From assembly GCA_002633025.1 (NCBI GenBank), contig NMRB01000010.1, positions 154,229 through 218,228 on the forward strand: a DNA stretch of 64,000 bases. Direction: 5' to 3'. Positions 1 through 13,258 of the stretch are shown in pieces. Position numbers and translations under genes: made by a program. The notes under the pieces are model-generated. The model searched no databases. It worked only from the letters and a program-made list of their open reading frames with translations, and was not told the origin of the DNA. The DNA comes from Notospermus geniculatus. Its lineage: Eukaryota > Nemertea > Pilidiophora > Heteronemertea > Lineidae. Every line of letters begins with the position of its first letter. Position 1 is the stretch's first letter.

Positions 1-24
1 CTAACCGGGCGCTTGCGAAACCTC
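1..24. mobile_element. Right end of a foldback MITE, cut by the window edge
   Basis: The first 24 bases match the right arm of the complete foldback element at 9799-9915, including the terminal GCGAAACCTC. The rest of the element lies left of the window. Confidence 0.6.
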
Positions 25-1034
25 CCTAATCTCCATGAAATACCTCAGTTTGTTTCAGAATGGTTCATTTTGGCTGTTTGTAAAACAAGTCAACATCAGG
101 TCTTGTGGGGGTAGTTAAGGGGTCATGAAATGTAAAATCTGCAATGCCAGTAATACGAATTCCATAAGAATTGATGTTGACTTTTTTGTTCCCATGTTGT
201 CACATGACACTGGCTACCTGATGAGAAAATCAGGAGAAAATTGAAGGCGCAATTTGGCCCTCAATTTCTCTAGTGTCTCTCTTTCTCTGGAAGAGTCTCT
301 GATAACATTGACTCTTTGATTGGTCATCTGACCTAACCACCACAATCCAAGACCAGAAAAGCATTTTTTTCCATCAAATGGTGGATAGACTTGCGAATGA
401 CTAAGTAGCCATCTGACCCTATAACGAAGACATTGGGATTTTATATTTTTTATACATATCGGCTGAAGCTTAACTCCCTGTGAATACATACATGTATTTC
501 AACAATATCAGTCATCATTTGAAATGAAAAAGAAGATATACTTCCATTACCTAAACCTGAAATGAAAGAACCTGCGTCGAGGTTGATGTCCTAGGAAAGA
601 CCTGTTAATGATTTTTGTCAAAAATCACAGAAATGCTGCAAATCAGCTTCGTTTGATGAGGAGGCATATGTGAGTGTCCTCAGAACAGTTAGTTCTGCTC
701 CAGTCAGCTTGGTGGTGCTGATTCCTTTATGCCAGCATCTATCGTATTGAGCAGTAACCTCAGTGGCCTTGATTGTAACAGTAATTTAAATATGGTACAA
801 GCTTGGGCTCAATGACAGGCTGAGGTAGGGTTATTCACATCACCAAAAACAAGTGAATGCTGTCATTTGGTGAGGGTGCCAATTCCTGGGAAGGGTACGC
901 ACTTCCATTTCTTTAGTCATCATACTTGCATTTGTAAACCCCCGATTATTTTATGGCACCATCTCCAAAAAGCTAACGATGGGCCTCAAGACTGATAAAT
1001 TTTATGACGTTGATTCATTGTAACTTTCACTTAC
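25..1034. other. No gene recognised; probable intron 2 of the minus-strand gene
   Basis: This stretch follows the donor of the exon candidate at 1035-1088 on the minus strand. I see no zinc-finger motif and no convincing exon in it. An open frame on the minus strand at 214-489 has no recognisable domain and no splice support. Confidence 0.4.
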
Positions 1035-1088
1035 TTGTTTCTACTTCTAAGCCCTTCATGCAGTCTGAATAGGGATTGCTGTCTTCAC
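1035..1088 (-). CDS. Candidate coding exon 2 of NuRD-motif zinc-finger-type gene
   Basis: On the minus strand a long pyrimidine tract ending TTTTTTTGTTTTTAAG leads into a 54-base exon that ends ACAA before a consensus GTAAGT donor at 1034. Only one frame is open. It takes two bases to complete a split codon, then reads EDSNPYSDCMKGLEVET, then leaves one base, so it is phase 1 in and phase 1 out. The first coding exon at 56555-56606 ends in phase 1, so the two join in frame with a glycine codon (G plus GT). The peptide is acidic and has no recognisable domain, which fits the linker that follows the N-terminal motif in SALL, BCL11 and ZNF521-type proteins. Seen: splice signals and phase. Inferred: membership of the same transcript, across about 55.5 kb. 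The AAG acceptor and the A at the last exon base are slightly off consensus, and other exons could lie between the two. Confidence 0.5.
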
Positions 1089-1683
1089 CTTAAAAACAAA
1101 AAAAGGTAAAATACTTAATTTTTTTGCAATATGGAAGATGAGTAGTTTGGTAAGGAATGAAAAAATTTCAAACTACATGCATGTTTTTTTCCTGAAAAAA
1201 GATCTCGGACAGCATTCTACTGTACATGTAATTGACAAGGAAACATCTACAGGGTGAGGTCAGTTTCTGGAACAGCCGTGTCTGCATGCTCTTGACCTAG
1301 ATATGGTTTTCCGTGCTCTTTGGAAATAAAAGCTTTCTCTGTTGTATTTTGACTGAGTTATCAGTCTCGGCTAATAGTTGCCCCGACCTGGGAAAGTGCT
1401 GTATCGGTCTCAGCTACTTGGCCTACTGATGTCAGGCGATTTCTTTCTCTATGACTCAGGTGTGAATTTCAAATAATGTCCAATAATAATGATAGCAATA
1501 ACTGGGTTTTTACCAGGACACTCTGACCACTACAGTGATATGAGAGGGCACATCACCAATGAAATTCAATAAATAAATTATTAATTCTAAAACTATTGAA
1601 GTTTGGTTTAATGATTAACACCTGGACCAACCGTAGGATGAAATATGAATTCTGTAAGTGTAATTGCTGCAGTGGAGTGACAC

Positions 1684-1733
1684 TGACCGTGGCACAGTTT
1701 GTAGGTCCTGACCATGGCACAGTTTGTAGCTCT
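1684..1733. repeat. 25-base direct repeat, two copies
   Basis: The stem TGACC(G/A)TGGCACAGTTTGTA occurs at 1684 and again at 1709, in tandem, with one change in the shared part. Confidence 0.75.
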
Positions 1734-3834
1734 TGTCATGAACGCATTTGAAGTGTATGCTAATAAATCAGCCTCTGCGAACTGTATGCAACTATATCTG
1801 TTCACCTTGACCTTCAGCGAACATTTTTTGGTCAGCTATGTATACCATGTTTAAAGGTGTAGAGTTTTTTTAGCTATTTCACCTGTAGTAGAGTGCTCAT
1901 CCAACACATAAGTATCATATGAACCATACGCCATTTAGGCTACCATCAGTTGAAATGAACATCCTTTCTGTAGCAGTTGATCACCTTAGACCAACGATCT
2001 GGCCAGCATGCCTGAAGGTAAACACGCGAAATATTCGGCCAGAAAAAAATCGAGTGCGTTTTGGCTACTGAATATAGTGGTAAAGATAACCAGGGCGAAT
2101 ATCTTCGCCGTAGGGTGAGAAGTATATCTACAGAGCCACCATCCAGACGATCAGTGTTCTGCTCCGTACTGTATCTTGCTAGGGGCAAAACCACCTTGCA
2201 ATTAAGTGGAAAGCTCATTATTTCGTCGGGCTACCCCTGTATTAGGAGTCCAATGAAAAGAAAAGATGGCAAGGACTCTGTTTTTCTCAGGATCTTTGGG
2301 TTTTGAGAGTAAAATAAACTCTAAACTTATTCATTACATACTGAAAAGGGATAGTAACAGGCAGCTAGGGTCATTCAGTGCCTCTATTTCAGGGGGTCAT
2401 TTTTTACCAACTTATAAGCTCCTTTCCTTTGACCAGGGAGTTAATGTTTTGTATTTTGCAGGTGACATGTTGTGCCCACAGGGCATACAAAAGAAAATAC
2501 TCACAAAGGAGGATATTCTTGATTGAAAACTGATGCTGCGGCATGATATCCTGACCAGATGATAGCCCAACGGCATACTGGTATACCGAGGAGAAAAACA
2601 TATACACGTATCTCTAATCGCCTTGTGCCAGTCTGGTTTTTTCTTCTCGTACATGAATCGAGGGTCAAGTGGGGAGGAAATTGTAGCCCTGGAGAATGGC
2701 TCGTCCTTCAGGTTTTAAAAGAACGTAATGGTTTATTGTGAAGTAATATAATCATTTATTGTAGCAGATATTTGTTGCGGTCTTCTATACTGTCAGGAGG
2801 AGATAATCTCCTCCTCATACTGTACACAATCAAACCAATGCTCTTGTCTCCATAGATTTATTGTGAAGGAAGAAGTTGATGCCACTTCTTATGCTGGACA
2901 GAGTTTGTCATTCTTGACTGCACTTGCTTCCTGCAACATTAGCATCCTGCAATATCAGCGCTATACTTATTTGGCATTCAGTTCTCACATGTCATCTAGA
3001 ACTGCAGCATGGCTGGCCATGCAGTCTATCTGTGTAAAAAACCGGACTGTTATCACCAATTCTTTTCACCATGTATCGTTCAATTCCAGGATACTTTAGC
3101 TCAAATAGATCATAACAGGGATGTAAGCGACTAAGACAGGAAACTATCAGCATGTACACTGCAGATGCTGCAGCGATTTCAATAAAAACTCCCCTTGATA
3201 AAAAAGCATCGCCAGTAATTATTTAGCTTAATGGGCCCATAAATGCTTCTGCATTTACATGTGTACACAATACTGATGAGACGGCCACTCAGGAGATGGG
3301 TCAATTTGATAACAGAGACGATAGGGAAGGCAGTACCGGTCATTTGCTCTTGTGGGCCACGATGAAATGGCCAGTGATGACAGAGATGGGATTTCAGAAA
3401 TATTAGGACATGGCATTGGCATTGACAATGGCAAATAGAGTTTGTTGATATTCTCTGACTGCCTTTTTGGCGGAGATACGCGAGTCGAGAGTCAGGCTGA
3501 ATGAATTTGGTTCACTTATATATAATCTTCAAAGTGTTCCAAGAAGCTTTTAATGATAGATGAGGAAAAAAGAAACGCCACCTTACCAAAATGTTTGTGA
3601 CCTTTCTATACGAGGAAGAAGTGATCTGCAAAAGTCTTCCCAATTTAGCATCAATGAATCTTACGGCATATCTGCAAGTTAGTGTTGCATTTTTTATGAG
3701 CCCTTCACAGTATATTAGGAAAAGCAGTGCTTCAGTCAGATAAAGCAACATTCAGTCGGTCTCAACGGAGTGTCATTTATGGAAGTTACTATGAATCAGA
3801 CACAATGTCTCCTAAAGCACAAACATATATAAAG

Positions 3835-3857
3835 CCCCCCCACACACACACACACAC
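3835..3857. repeat. C tract and (CA)n microsatellite
   Basis: Six C residues run directly into about eight CA dinucleotides. Confidence 0.9.
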
Positions 3858-4809
3858 CGAATGTTTTTACGTTTCTATGAGGTCCATCTGAAAAAAGCAT
3901 GTTGATGTCCTGAAAGAATTGGTCCCATACCCATTTTCCAGCCATCCTTGATCAGGATAATACTAAATGTGATGTGGTCAGTTAAGACATGTAAGATGTT
4001 GTATACAATAATGACAGACCTAAAAGGAAAGGAAATTGCTGCGCCCATAGAATTTGATACTTCACAAGAGCATGAAAAATACCATTTTGACAAAGTTACA
4101 CTCAGTCTCACTCAATGATGATTCGATAGAAATTTTTTTTTCTGTTAAGAAAATCATTATTGCAAGTATCGCCAAGTAATAAAGAGGTTGAAGACCTCAC
4201 TAGCTAAATATACACTTACATGTACGGTAACTCAATGAGCTGTTCTAATGCTAATGGTATTTAACTAAGTTACTGCAGTTACACCATCACACATAGAATA
4301 AGTAGCAGTGAGCAAATCTCTCCTACATCCAGCAGTATCATAATGTCAACAGATGGATCATCTCCTCTTAACATGAATGCTGTTCTGTGTGTACCTTCTT
4401 GCTTCATTGATCTAGGTCATTTATAGTAACCAGCAGAGTACATGATTTCGAAGTTAAATTACAAAATTAGGAGAAAAAAATTACAACTCCGTATATTGAC
4501 TCCTTTTGAAGGAGCATCATGCAATCTTGCATTCGATATGTTAGACTACGTTATGAGTGCTCAATTTCTATGGCATGTCTTGACTGAAAATGGCATCATG
4601 AATTCAGGCTGATGCATTAGTGTTTAGCAAGTTTCAAGTTGTCATTGGTTATTGCTACTTAAGGCTCCAGCTATGAGGACCGTTACGTGATCAGTAGGCC
4701 TACCACCCATGCCACCAGTCAATTGCAAAGTAGGCTAAGTTCACCTTGTAAGGGACTTATAATAGGAGCAGTCAGCCGCGCTTATTGCCAAAAGATGGCA
4801 GCAAAGTTC

Positions 4810-4873
4810 TAGCGGACCAATACAAAAGAAACGTCTCTTGATTGGTGCTTAATCAAGAATGAATGGTCCGCTA
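4810..4873. repeat. Short inverted repeat
   Basis: TAGCGGACCA at 4810 is matched by its exact reverse complement TGGTCCGCTA ending at 4873. A nested CTTGATT / AATCAAG pair lies inside. It may be a worn foldback element, because the inner arms only partly pair. Confidence 0.5.
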
Positions 4874-7800
4874 TATGCATTGAATTGGGCCGTAGTGACA
4901 CCTATTGGTCAACTCACTGACAGCTCCAATTGAAGATGAAAGATAAGAATACTCATACTGCTGCCTTCTTTGACACGGGTATGAATTACTCAGTACACCG
5001 AGCGATACCAAACCCTGTGACGGATTCAACATGACATACCTAGTATCAGCGACCACATCAAAAACAATTTAAGACATAGTGCAGATCTACATGATAAAAT
5101 GCCTTCATCGTCATGTCCTTTTGGTAGAATAACATGCTATCTAACGTAATGCAACGAAATTGTTACAAGTTAAAATGACTTGATGATTTACCTCTGAAAA
5201 TTACTGACAGAGTTGATCACTTTCCATTACCTGCATTTGAGATTACAAATCAGAACCATAATAAAAACATTCAAATGATTGGCTTTTTCCATCATGAGCC
5301 ATCACAACAGACCACTCCGCATCAGCCAATTCTCAACTTATTTCCAATGCCATCCTAGTTATAACACCCAGTGCTGGCGGTCACTTGTGTTTTGGAATCT
5401 AATTTACAGCCAATCTGAGATTTTTTCATTTCGTATCACAGCAGAACTGATGCAATCATGCACATCTGACAAAACCTATCTCCTATCAATGTAACATTAT
5501 TCTGGGTTACTATGTACCATTTCCATTTTCCATCCCTACTTCACGTTGAAGTGCATTGATTTTTTCATTCTACTGATAGGAAAGAAATTCTCCAGTCATT
5601 TCTAGTAAATCAGAATAGCAGGACCAAGAGAAAAAATCCATCTACTACAGTGTTCTTATAACCTAAAATGTAATTATTATCACATTCAATCCATTAAGCT
5701 CACACTAAGATCGCTTTTGTTAGGTCCTAGTGGAACCCCATCTCAGCAGCGTAATGATCTCGTCTTCTGTCATTCACAATTTAAAAAAAAGAGCAACAGG
5801 CAAGCTGAAATTGCACAACAGTTCATTTCAGTGTGCGATCAATTGCAAAATGAATTTCCTCTGTTACATAAACCAGCTCAGCATGGCTGAAGCAGTGGTA
5901 TGGAATATGTTGGTGGTCTTTTGGTCAGCACCATGGGGGATTGCATGCAAATTTTTGGAAATGATTTTTTTACCAAGCCACTTCTACTCTTCTTGCTTAT
6001 TGAAACACATCTTGTGTAGTACAACGTACGAATATTCCATGACATTTTAAATGTATAGCTCTTGAAGTCCCATATGTACGTATATTGAATGATGAAACTG
6101 TTGGAGCCTTTTTTGCGTGAAGCTGATGAATGATGAATGGGCCAATGCATCAGAGGGTCTGGTACCAATCACTGTAGATGATGTTGAGAGATATATTGGA
6201 GATTAAAGAAGAGCCAAATCCAAATATCACAGTTACATTGCAATGCCACGTGCATCACTTTGGTATCACTGACGAATTCAATGTGAAATACTTGATGTGT
6301 CAGTAAATTATTGGTCCTGGTGTTTTAATTCATTCTTTGACTCCTTGACGTCCTTGTATTTGATTCCTGTTGCCATTAGTGCCAAATGACTTGATCTGTC
6401 AAAATGGGCCACCTGACCAGTAAACTACGAAGAATTATCTCCCATGTCTATCGTCGGTCGCATATCAATATTAGATGAAAGAAACCTATCACTAGTGCCT
6501 TTTTTATGTGGGCATATTGTTTAATCATCCATCTGGAAAAACCAGAGGTGCATGTCCAATGGAACTATCTCACTTGATGAATACCCTGTCGTGAAACACA
6601 GGTGAAGCATATAGGAGCGATGATTAAAAATTCATTGTCATGGACAGTAGACTGCCCAGCTGTTGCTGGTCTATGGGCAATGTTTCCATCAGTCCAAACA
6701 AAGTAGCCTAGGCTCATCAGGTGTGTTTGTGACTTGAAAGCAACGAGACAACAGAAGAGTAAATCTGATGATGTGTTCTGAGGTTAGAATGAGTCAACTG
6801 ATATATCCACAGGTAAATAAATAATCGCCAATGCACAATCACAACGAGGATTATGGCACTTCATCGATGAGGGGTTAATGCTGGTTGGTATGTTCTATCA
6901 GCCACTGAAAAGTCAGCATTTGCACTTGTTTTCCAGAAATGATATACCTTTTTATACTCTCGAGGTTCCACGTAGAATTATTGCTTTTCTGAGTTCGTAT
7001 TTCCAATGTCTGATGTTCTGTAACTTGTCCACAGATGATTTATATACTCATAAAAGAAAATCCTAGCTATGGTCAAGCATATCAAACAAAGATCATGATC
7101 AACTCAGATGCCTGGTGTGATTTTCCTTTAGGCTCCTTTTACAAGAGGATATCACGCTTTCTTTACTAACACGGTATGGCCAATTTACCGTCCAGCAGAG
7201 GATGATGAAAACAATGGAATGATTTCTTTTTGAGGTGTTAGAAGGTGATAAGTGCCGAAGGATTTGGTTTACCTCAGTGCCCATGCTAGGCTCATCTTTG
7301 GTGACACTCTTTGTACTCCTTTAGATAGGGTGTCAAGAGAAAAGACAGAGTCGAAGTCAGTCTGTGAGTCACTCAGAATTATCTCTGGCTCTCAGTTGGT
7401 GGACTGGTTTTGTATCCCAACAGCTTGCTATGCAACTCTGCATATCTGTCAAAGGGTTAGAAGGGTCTTTTGTCTCATGCCCATCAATACATTTGTCCAG
7501 CTCCTGTGCAACTGCTCTGGAAGAAGTCCTGAATCACTTGACTTCACACAGCATAAGCAAAGTAAATGCTGTTGTCAGCGTTAGCCGAAAATCTTTGGGA
7601 TATTCTACGTATGTTTCTAGGCAACACTCACTGTTCCTGGATAATACAAATGAGGATAAGTTTTCATTACGGCCAATCCGTGCAGCAAGCGTGGTTTTTT
7701 CATCACCCTACTTCTGCAGGACAACCAAAACAAAGGTGTATGCTGCACTAGCCTTAAGAAAAATATCATCTGGAAAACAATAGATGCCATCACACAAAAC

Positions 7801-9798
7801 CTCCATCCCCAGGCCATGTTACCAAGACAAGCAAAAGTCACCAAGCTAATTCAAATACAGCAAAAGTAATTATTTTGGTCAGAATGACTCGAACAATACA
7901 GCTTGCTCCAAGGCATAGTACTTGCAACTGGCTGTGTTTGCAAAGGCCTACCAGTTGGTACCATATCCAAATGATGGCCATCTTGACATTCTCGGGGAAC
8001 AATGGCGAGAAAAGTCAGGTTCACAAGTGTGAAGCCACTTTTGTCTAGATTTTGCCAGGAACTGTGAGGGCAAGTGACAAAGTTAATATGCTAAACTGAG
8101 TAACAAAGAAAGGAAAAAGTAAGCTCCTGGCACTGTGACCTCATGTCACTTGAGGATGCATTCTGAGAGGTGGACAAGAAATCTGCGATATGGCAGACAA
8201 CTATTTAGCACTGTCATGATATAGAATACCAGGAAACAAGTAAAAACTGACCAGGCGAGCTAACATTTAAAAGTGAGACAAAAAGGGAGACGCCTATGTA
8301 TACTTGGATTCAAGGTTGGTGTTCCTGAAGGACAAAGCAAATTTAAAGTCATGGGAGTAGCCAAGAGGGTTGATTTTTTAGATCTGACGAAATTTTTTAG
8401 ATCCAGAGAATGCATTAGTCGAAGTTGGCCTAATGTTCTGGATTTGGAAATAATATGACCTCTAACTGTGACACTACTCGCCCAATCATGTAACAGATTC
8501 TACACAACTTTAATCTTTTTGATTTACGGTCGGTGTTTTTGACCATGCTATGCTATGTCCATAACTGCATGTCATACACCGTGCAGAGCTGTTTTACTGC
8601 ATGAGAAGTGGCTTGACCATCTCTTGCTGACCTTCAGATACGCAAGTGTGTGAACCTTGGTGACAAGGACATACACCTCAGGCAAGATGGCTGCTTCAGC
8701 ATTTGACAAGGAAACAACAGGGTCAAGGCTGATTATGAGAATGTGAGATCCTGTATTGATCCCGAAAACTTGTATACTTATTATAAGAGGCTTGCTGGAA
8801 AGCAAAATCTAGGCAATCCTTGGCCATTGGCTATGAGGTAAGACACTTCCGATGATGTGGATTCAATGGAAAATTAGCGACGGTGAAGCCCACCCGATAC
8901 GGCCTGCATTTGAAGGACGCTTTCACAAGAACATGATGTCTTTGTTATACATGTAGCTGCTACACACAGACGTCTTTATAAATCACAACAGCAATCATGC
9001 TCTGACCAATGGACACACTGAGGGAATTAAATCAAAACCCAATCCCATTGAGAGTTACTCGTTGTTCATATCTACCACTAAGCAACCGCGACCATCACGT
9101 CCAAGCTCTCGAGTAGCCAAGACCAACGGCAATTGACGTTGTTTTACACCGCCATTGATACCGTCAATAAATGCGATCAAGAGGCAGAGAATCCCTCTGC
9201 TTCGTAGTAACCACTAACAAGATCCCATGATGAATGTCACCACAGTTTTTTTTCTTGCATGCAGCTTAGCCAGGGCAATTTGCAATACACTGACCAGAGG
9301 CAAAGAAATTACAACCCGATCAGTGATGAATGAATAAAATGAATCCACAATGAAGACAATCTATCATTTTTGGGTGTTGAATTGCTGCTGTGCTGGTTTA
9401 TGCAAGGAAATTTGTAGCTAATCTCTCATCAATAACTATCTTGTGATCATCCCATGTTACAACAATGGTCAGTCACATGAAGTGCAGTAGTCAAGTTGTG
9501 TTCCACGCACCAGGAAACAATAGGCTGCAGAAAACATATTTTCCAGTATCTTTTCCATGGAATGGGAGACACTAATGGTCCTTGAGTCATTATTTCTGTA
9601 AGGGAATGAATCAAGGGAAGGATTTGTCTGTGATCAAGCATCGAATAGGTTGATCTAGTCAAGAATGAACTTAGTGTGAATGAATGGCTAATATTAAGAA
9701 TATAATGAGTGAAGGGAACTCACAAACCTCGCTATTAGTTCTTCATTGTAGACATGGTACAGTAGACTGATATACGTCGAAGACCATGAGATGATAGG

Positions 9799-9915
9799 GA
9801 GATTTCGCATGCGCCCGGTTAGGCCATACGACTGCGTTTATCTATTGTTTGGGTGTACCCACACAATAGATAAACGTCGTCGTAGGGCCTATAAACCGGG
9901 CGCTAGCGAAACCTC
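9799..9915. mobile_element. Foldback MITE with near-complete palindrome
   Basis: The 117-base element folds almost end to end. The termini are GAGATTTCGC on the left and GCGAAACCTC on the right. The arms share CGCCCGGTT and a ten-base CAATAGATAA core, and the centre is the palindrome GGGTGTACCC at 9851-9860. A second copy is cut at the window start (1-24), which shows that the unit is dispersed. No coding capacity is present. I could not define a clear target-site duplication, so the superfamily is open. Confidence 0.75.
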
Positions 9916-12819
9916 ACAATTGCTGTCGTTTCGTAAAAGAATGTAACGAATTACTTGAAAAATATTTAGGATAAGGTGTATGGAATCCAGGGAAACTCTT
10001 GTCGGTACAACCCTAGGTGCCATTAGTTGTGCCCATTATTTAGCGATCACTGGTGTTGTACGAGAACCAATTGCTTTCTTTTGGCTACTGGTGCAATCCC
10101 TTTGCAAAACGAAGAAACATTCAGTGACTTTTAGTACATGAACACCAGGTAACCCCCTTCTGATCCATGGACTCGGCTACTTGACCTTTTGAAATAAGAA
10201 AAGTGGAAAACAACTTTTTGATGTGAAATGGGATTATATCAAGGATGACAGTTACGTGTCAAACTTGACATCAGAAGGAAGTGCCGCAGAGGTGGAAAAA
10301 TTTCTTGTATGACCAACTGGCTTCTTGACAGGCAGCAAAAAATCCAATCTAACATCTCACTTCAGAAAAGATGGTTGATTATCCATGCATTACATTGGAT
10401 GCTGTAGAAAATAGTGAAGGTGAGTGTCACAGTTTCATTGCTTTCCTGCGGAGGATATCACTATTTCCTGATCCGGCGTATGCATCACTCATGTCACTGA
10501 GTTGTTGTAACCTGAATGTCACGCTCGTTCTGTGACTTTAAATGGTGATTACAGATTCTGGAAAGTTGCAAGGAATTATGTTTGACTTGTACATATAGTG
10601 CTTCTTGCACTTTCATTCCAAAACTTCTGGTTCATCGACTCGGCCTTGTTCGTATTCATTTGCTCTGGGAATGACCAAAACTGGTCAAGATTTACTGTCT
10701 TCAGAGGTCGTACTCTTTTTTGCAAGGAACTTTCAATTGCCATGGATTCTTGTCATGTAAGACTGTCTCGGATGTAATCCACTTGGTAAAGCTGGGGTTC
10801 AGGCGATTAGATGTCCGAAAGTTGGTCTTTGGATAAATGCTTTTTGCAGGTGGCCTCGCATTGTGTCAGATGGTGAATCTGATACATTTTGCCAAATTCT
10901 TTTAGTCATTATCAATCAAACGAAACTGAGGCAAATCAATGCATAAGAACAGCTTTGCATGCCATTGTCATTGTCATTCAGCCCGTGCTGGAGATAGCTC
11001 AATCATGGCACCATGATCTGTGTCAAATCTTAGTGTTCGATCTCAGCAAAAGAGACCAAAACTGATTGCTGGACACAAAGATGACAAACATTACATGATT
11101 TCTGCCCAATGATAACACGGAGGAATTTCTTTCAGATTTCCCATATCAAATAAATGGATTTTGCTTTTTTATCTGGCAGAGTTGGTTCGGGAGTGTTGGT
11201 AGAATCGTCCTTCAGTGATTGACATGTCCTTTTGCAGATAATTCACACTCGTATAGTACAGGTCAGTTCAACTTCTTTGCAATGCAATCCCTTGCTCGAA
11301 GCATTCGAAAGTCCTATAGAAGCTGGAAAGTTTAATAATGTTTTTTATGTATTTCTTTTATCCAAAGCCATCCTGGTTGATTTAGAGGATGACGTTTTTG
11401 ATTAACAGTTACATGTAGATCTTATGTACGAATCCTGCAAGCTGCTGGTATATGTTACATTGCCTCATCTCACCAATCGATTAGAGAAATGGGATAAAGG
11501 GGTACCTATTGACATCACTCCTTCCAAAATGCCCTCTCTATCACATGAGTTTGGAGTCACAAGAAATGGAACCTTTATCATCACAGCAAACATAAACCCT
11601 TTTTCTTTATAATACATCACAGAGAATTGCTAGTCCAAACACAACTCACATGAAAGAAGTGACACACCAATTTGACCAGTGGACTTTGCCTGCCAAGTAA
11701 TGATGCACATCATGTCGAGAAGCTGACCGTAATTAGCTTCTTCATCTCCCAGGTCAACTCAAGATGACCCATCCGGAGTTATTGAATTGACCAGCATTTT
11801 GCATGTATGCAATCTGTCTCAGTTTGAATATCGATTTTTTTCTCCAACATGAATGCATGTTGAAAAATACGATATTGATTTGGCCATTCTGGCTTTACTA
11901 TCTGGTTGTGGTCATCAGGGCGAATAGCCAATGCACAAATGACAGTGACTCATGCTTTATACTCCAATTTTACTATCATGCAATGCGCGTAGAAAGAAAT
12001 TTGACATCAAATCATAAATAATGATGTCACAGCTGGGTATTGTCAATCGGGCGACTGAACATTTCTTAAAGACACATCACACGATCGACTGCCAGCTTCA
12101 GATACCCGATAGGACTTTTTAAGTTGAGCATTTTGTGTTCACAGGAACTCTTTACTTCTGCTACAGCGTACAAATGGTGATTACAACACCATAATACTGA
12201 CAACTCAAGATTTATGTTGCTTCCTTTCAGAAAAAACTTAAGATCATTTAGGAGCTTAAAGCAGAATAACCAAGTGGCCAGTCTAATAGCCTGTTAAGAT
12301 CACTGGTACTTGAGGCAATTTCTAGTAGATTACCCATATTCATGCAAGGGAGTTCCACCTCGGCTATTATGTGTTGGTCACTGGCCATCAAAAGCTAATG
12401 TCTAGTGTTGGCAATGGCCATCTCTTGGCCATCTCGAAGATGATTTATTTGGCCCATAAAACAAAAAAACCTGAATGACTCAGCCATTGTAGCCATGCAT
12501 AAAACATGTACTACTCTGCTAAATGAGGATATGTTTTGTAATGTGTAATTCGCAGCAGAAGCAGGGAGGTCAGTGAATCACATATACAATCTGTGGCAGT
12601 TAGCCATTGTCATACAATCTGTCTCCGACCAGCAATTACGTGACATGTGGAACCTGACTGAAGCTGTACGACGTCGCTCTGCATAATCCCACCCAAGTGA
12701 CCGGACCTGTTTCAATTCCTCTCTACTGTGAGTTACTGAAGCAGTTATTGAAAGCCAAGAGCAAATATGGAAGCTACTACAATACTTGCCAAATTGGTAG
12801 GAATGTAACTTCTGGTGAT
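9916..12819. other. Intronic-type sequence without recognised gene
   Basis: No convincing exon was found. A 54-base AG-to-GT interval on the plus strand at 10366-10419 has a good acceptor, a GTGAGT donor and an open frame (VDYPCITLDAVENSE), but at that size such intervals arise by chance. Confidence 0.4.
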
Positions 12820-12827
12820 AATAATAC

Positions 12828-13250
12828 CGCCGAATAGGTTAATGTCGTCCTGGGTATAACAGAAATATATCCAGGTTCAATGTCGTCCCACAAAACTATA
12901 CCGCGGGTATAGTAAGTTCGATTACAAAAGTATACCCAGTACGGTAGTTTTGAGCCTAGGTACGAGTTCGGAAAGTATCTCGCGTGATCAACAGGACCGC
13001 GCGCGATTGGTACTTCTGTCATATACCTGGGCGGCATGTTGGTGACAAATGCGTGAATTGAAAACATTTGTTTCGACTTGTCATGCTTGTGGTCATGTGA
13101 CATCTGCGAGAACAATCTCGTCTTCAGGTGCTGTATCCAATCCTGGGTATACTTTTGTAGATCGAACTATATCCAGGGTATAGTTTTGTGCGACGACATT
13201 GAACCTGGGTATATTTCTGTTATACCCAGGACGACATTAACCAATTCGGC
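12828..13250. mobile_element. Foldback DNA element with ~120-base terminal inverted repeats and 8-base target duplication
   Basis: The left arm (12829 to about 12950) and the right arm (about 13130 to 13250) are long inverted copies that share GCCGAAT(A/T)GGTTAATGTCG and CTGGGTATAACAG. The direct repeat AATAATAC lies at 12820-12827 and again at 13251-13258, as expected of a target-site duplication. Eight bases is typical of hAT-like elements, but an extra C on the left means nine cannot be excluded. It has no transposase, so it is non-autonomous. Open frames on both strands here are products of the inverted arms and not genes. Confidence 0.8.
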
Positions 13251-13258
13251 AATAATAC

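Larger units (their letters stand above)
1089..9798. other. Intronic-type sequence without recognised gene
   Basis: This is the 3' part of the proposed 55.5 kb first intron on the minus strand. It holds a 25-base direct repeat, a CA microsatellite and a small inverted repeat, listed separately. Open frames up to 139 codons (7364-7783) start with non-ATG codons, overlap each other in different frames and show no domain. Confidence 0.5.

Noticed and set aside
7364-7783. Longest open frame (139 codons, plus strand)
   Set aside because: It begins with GTG, overlaps other frames of similar length on both strands, lacks any recognisable domain, and is no longer than expected by chance in 64 kb of AT-rich DNA.
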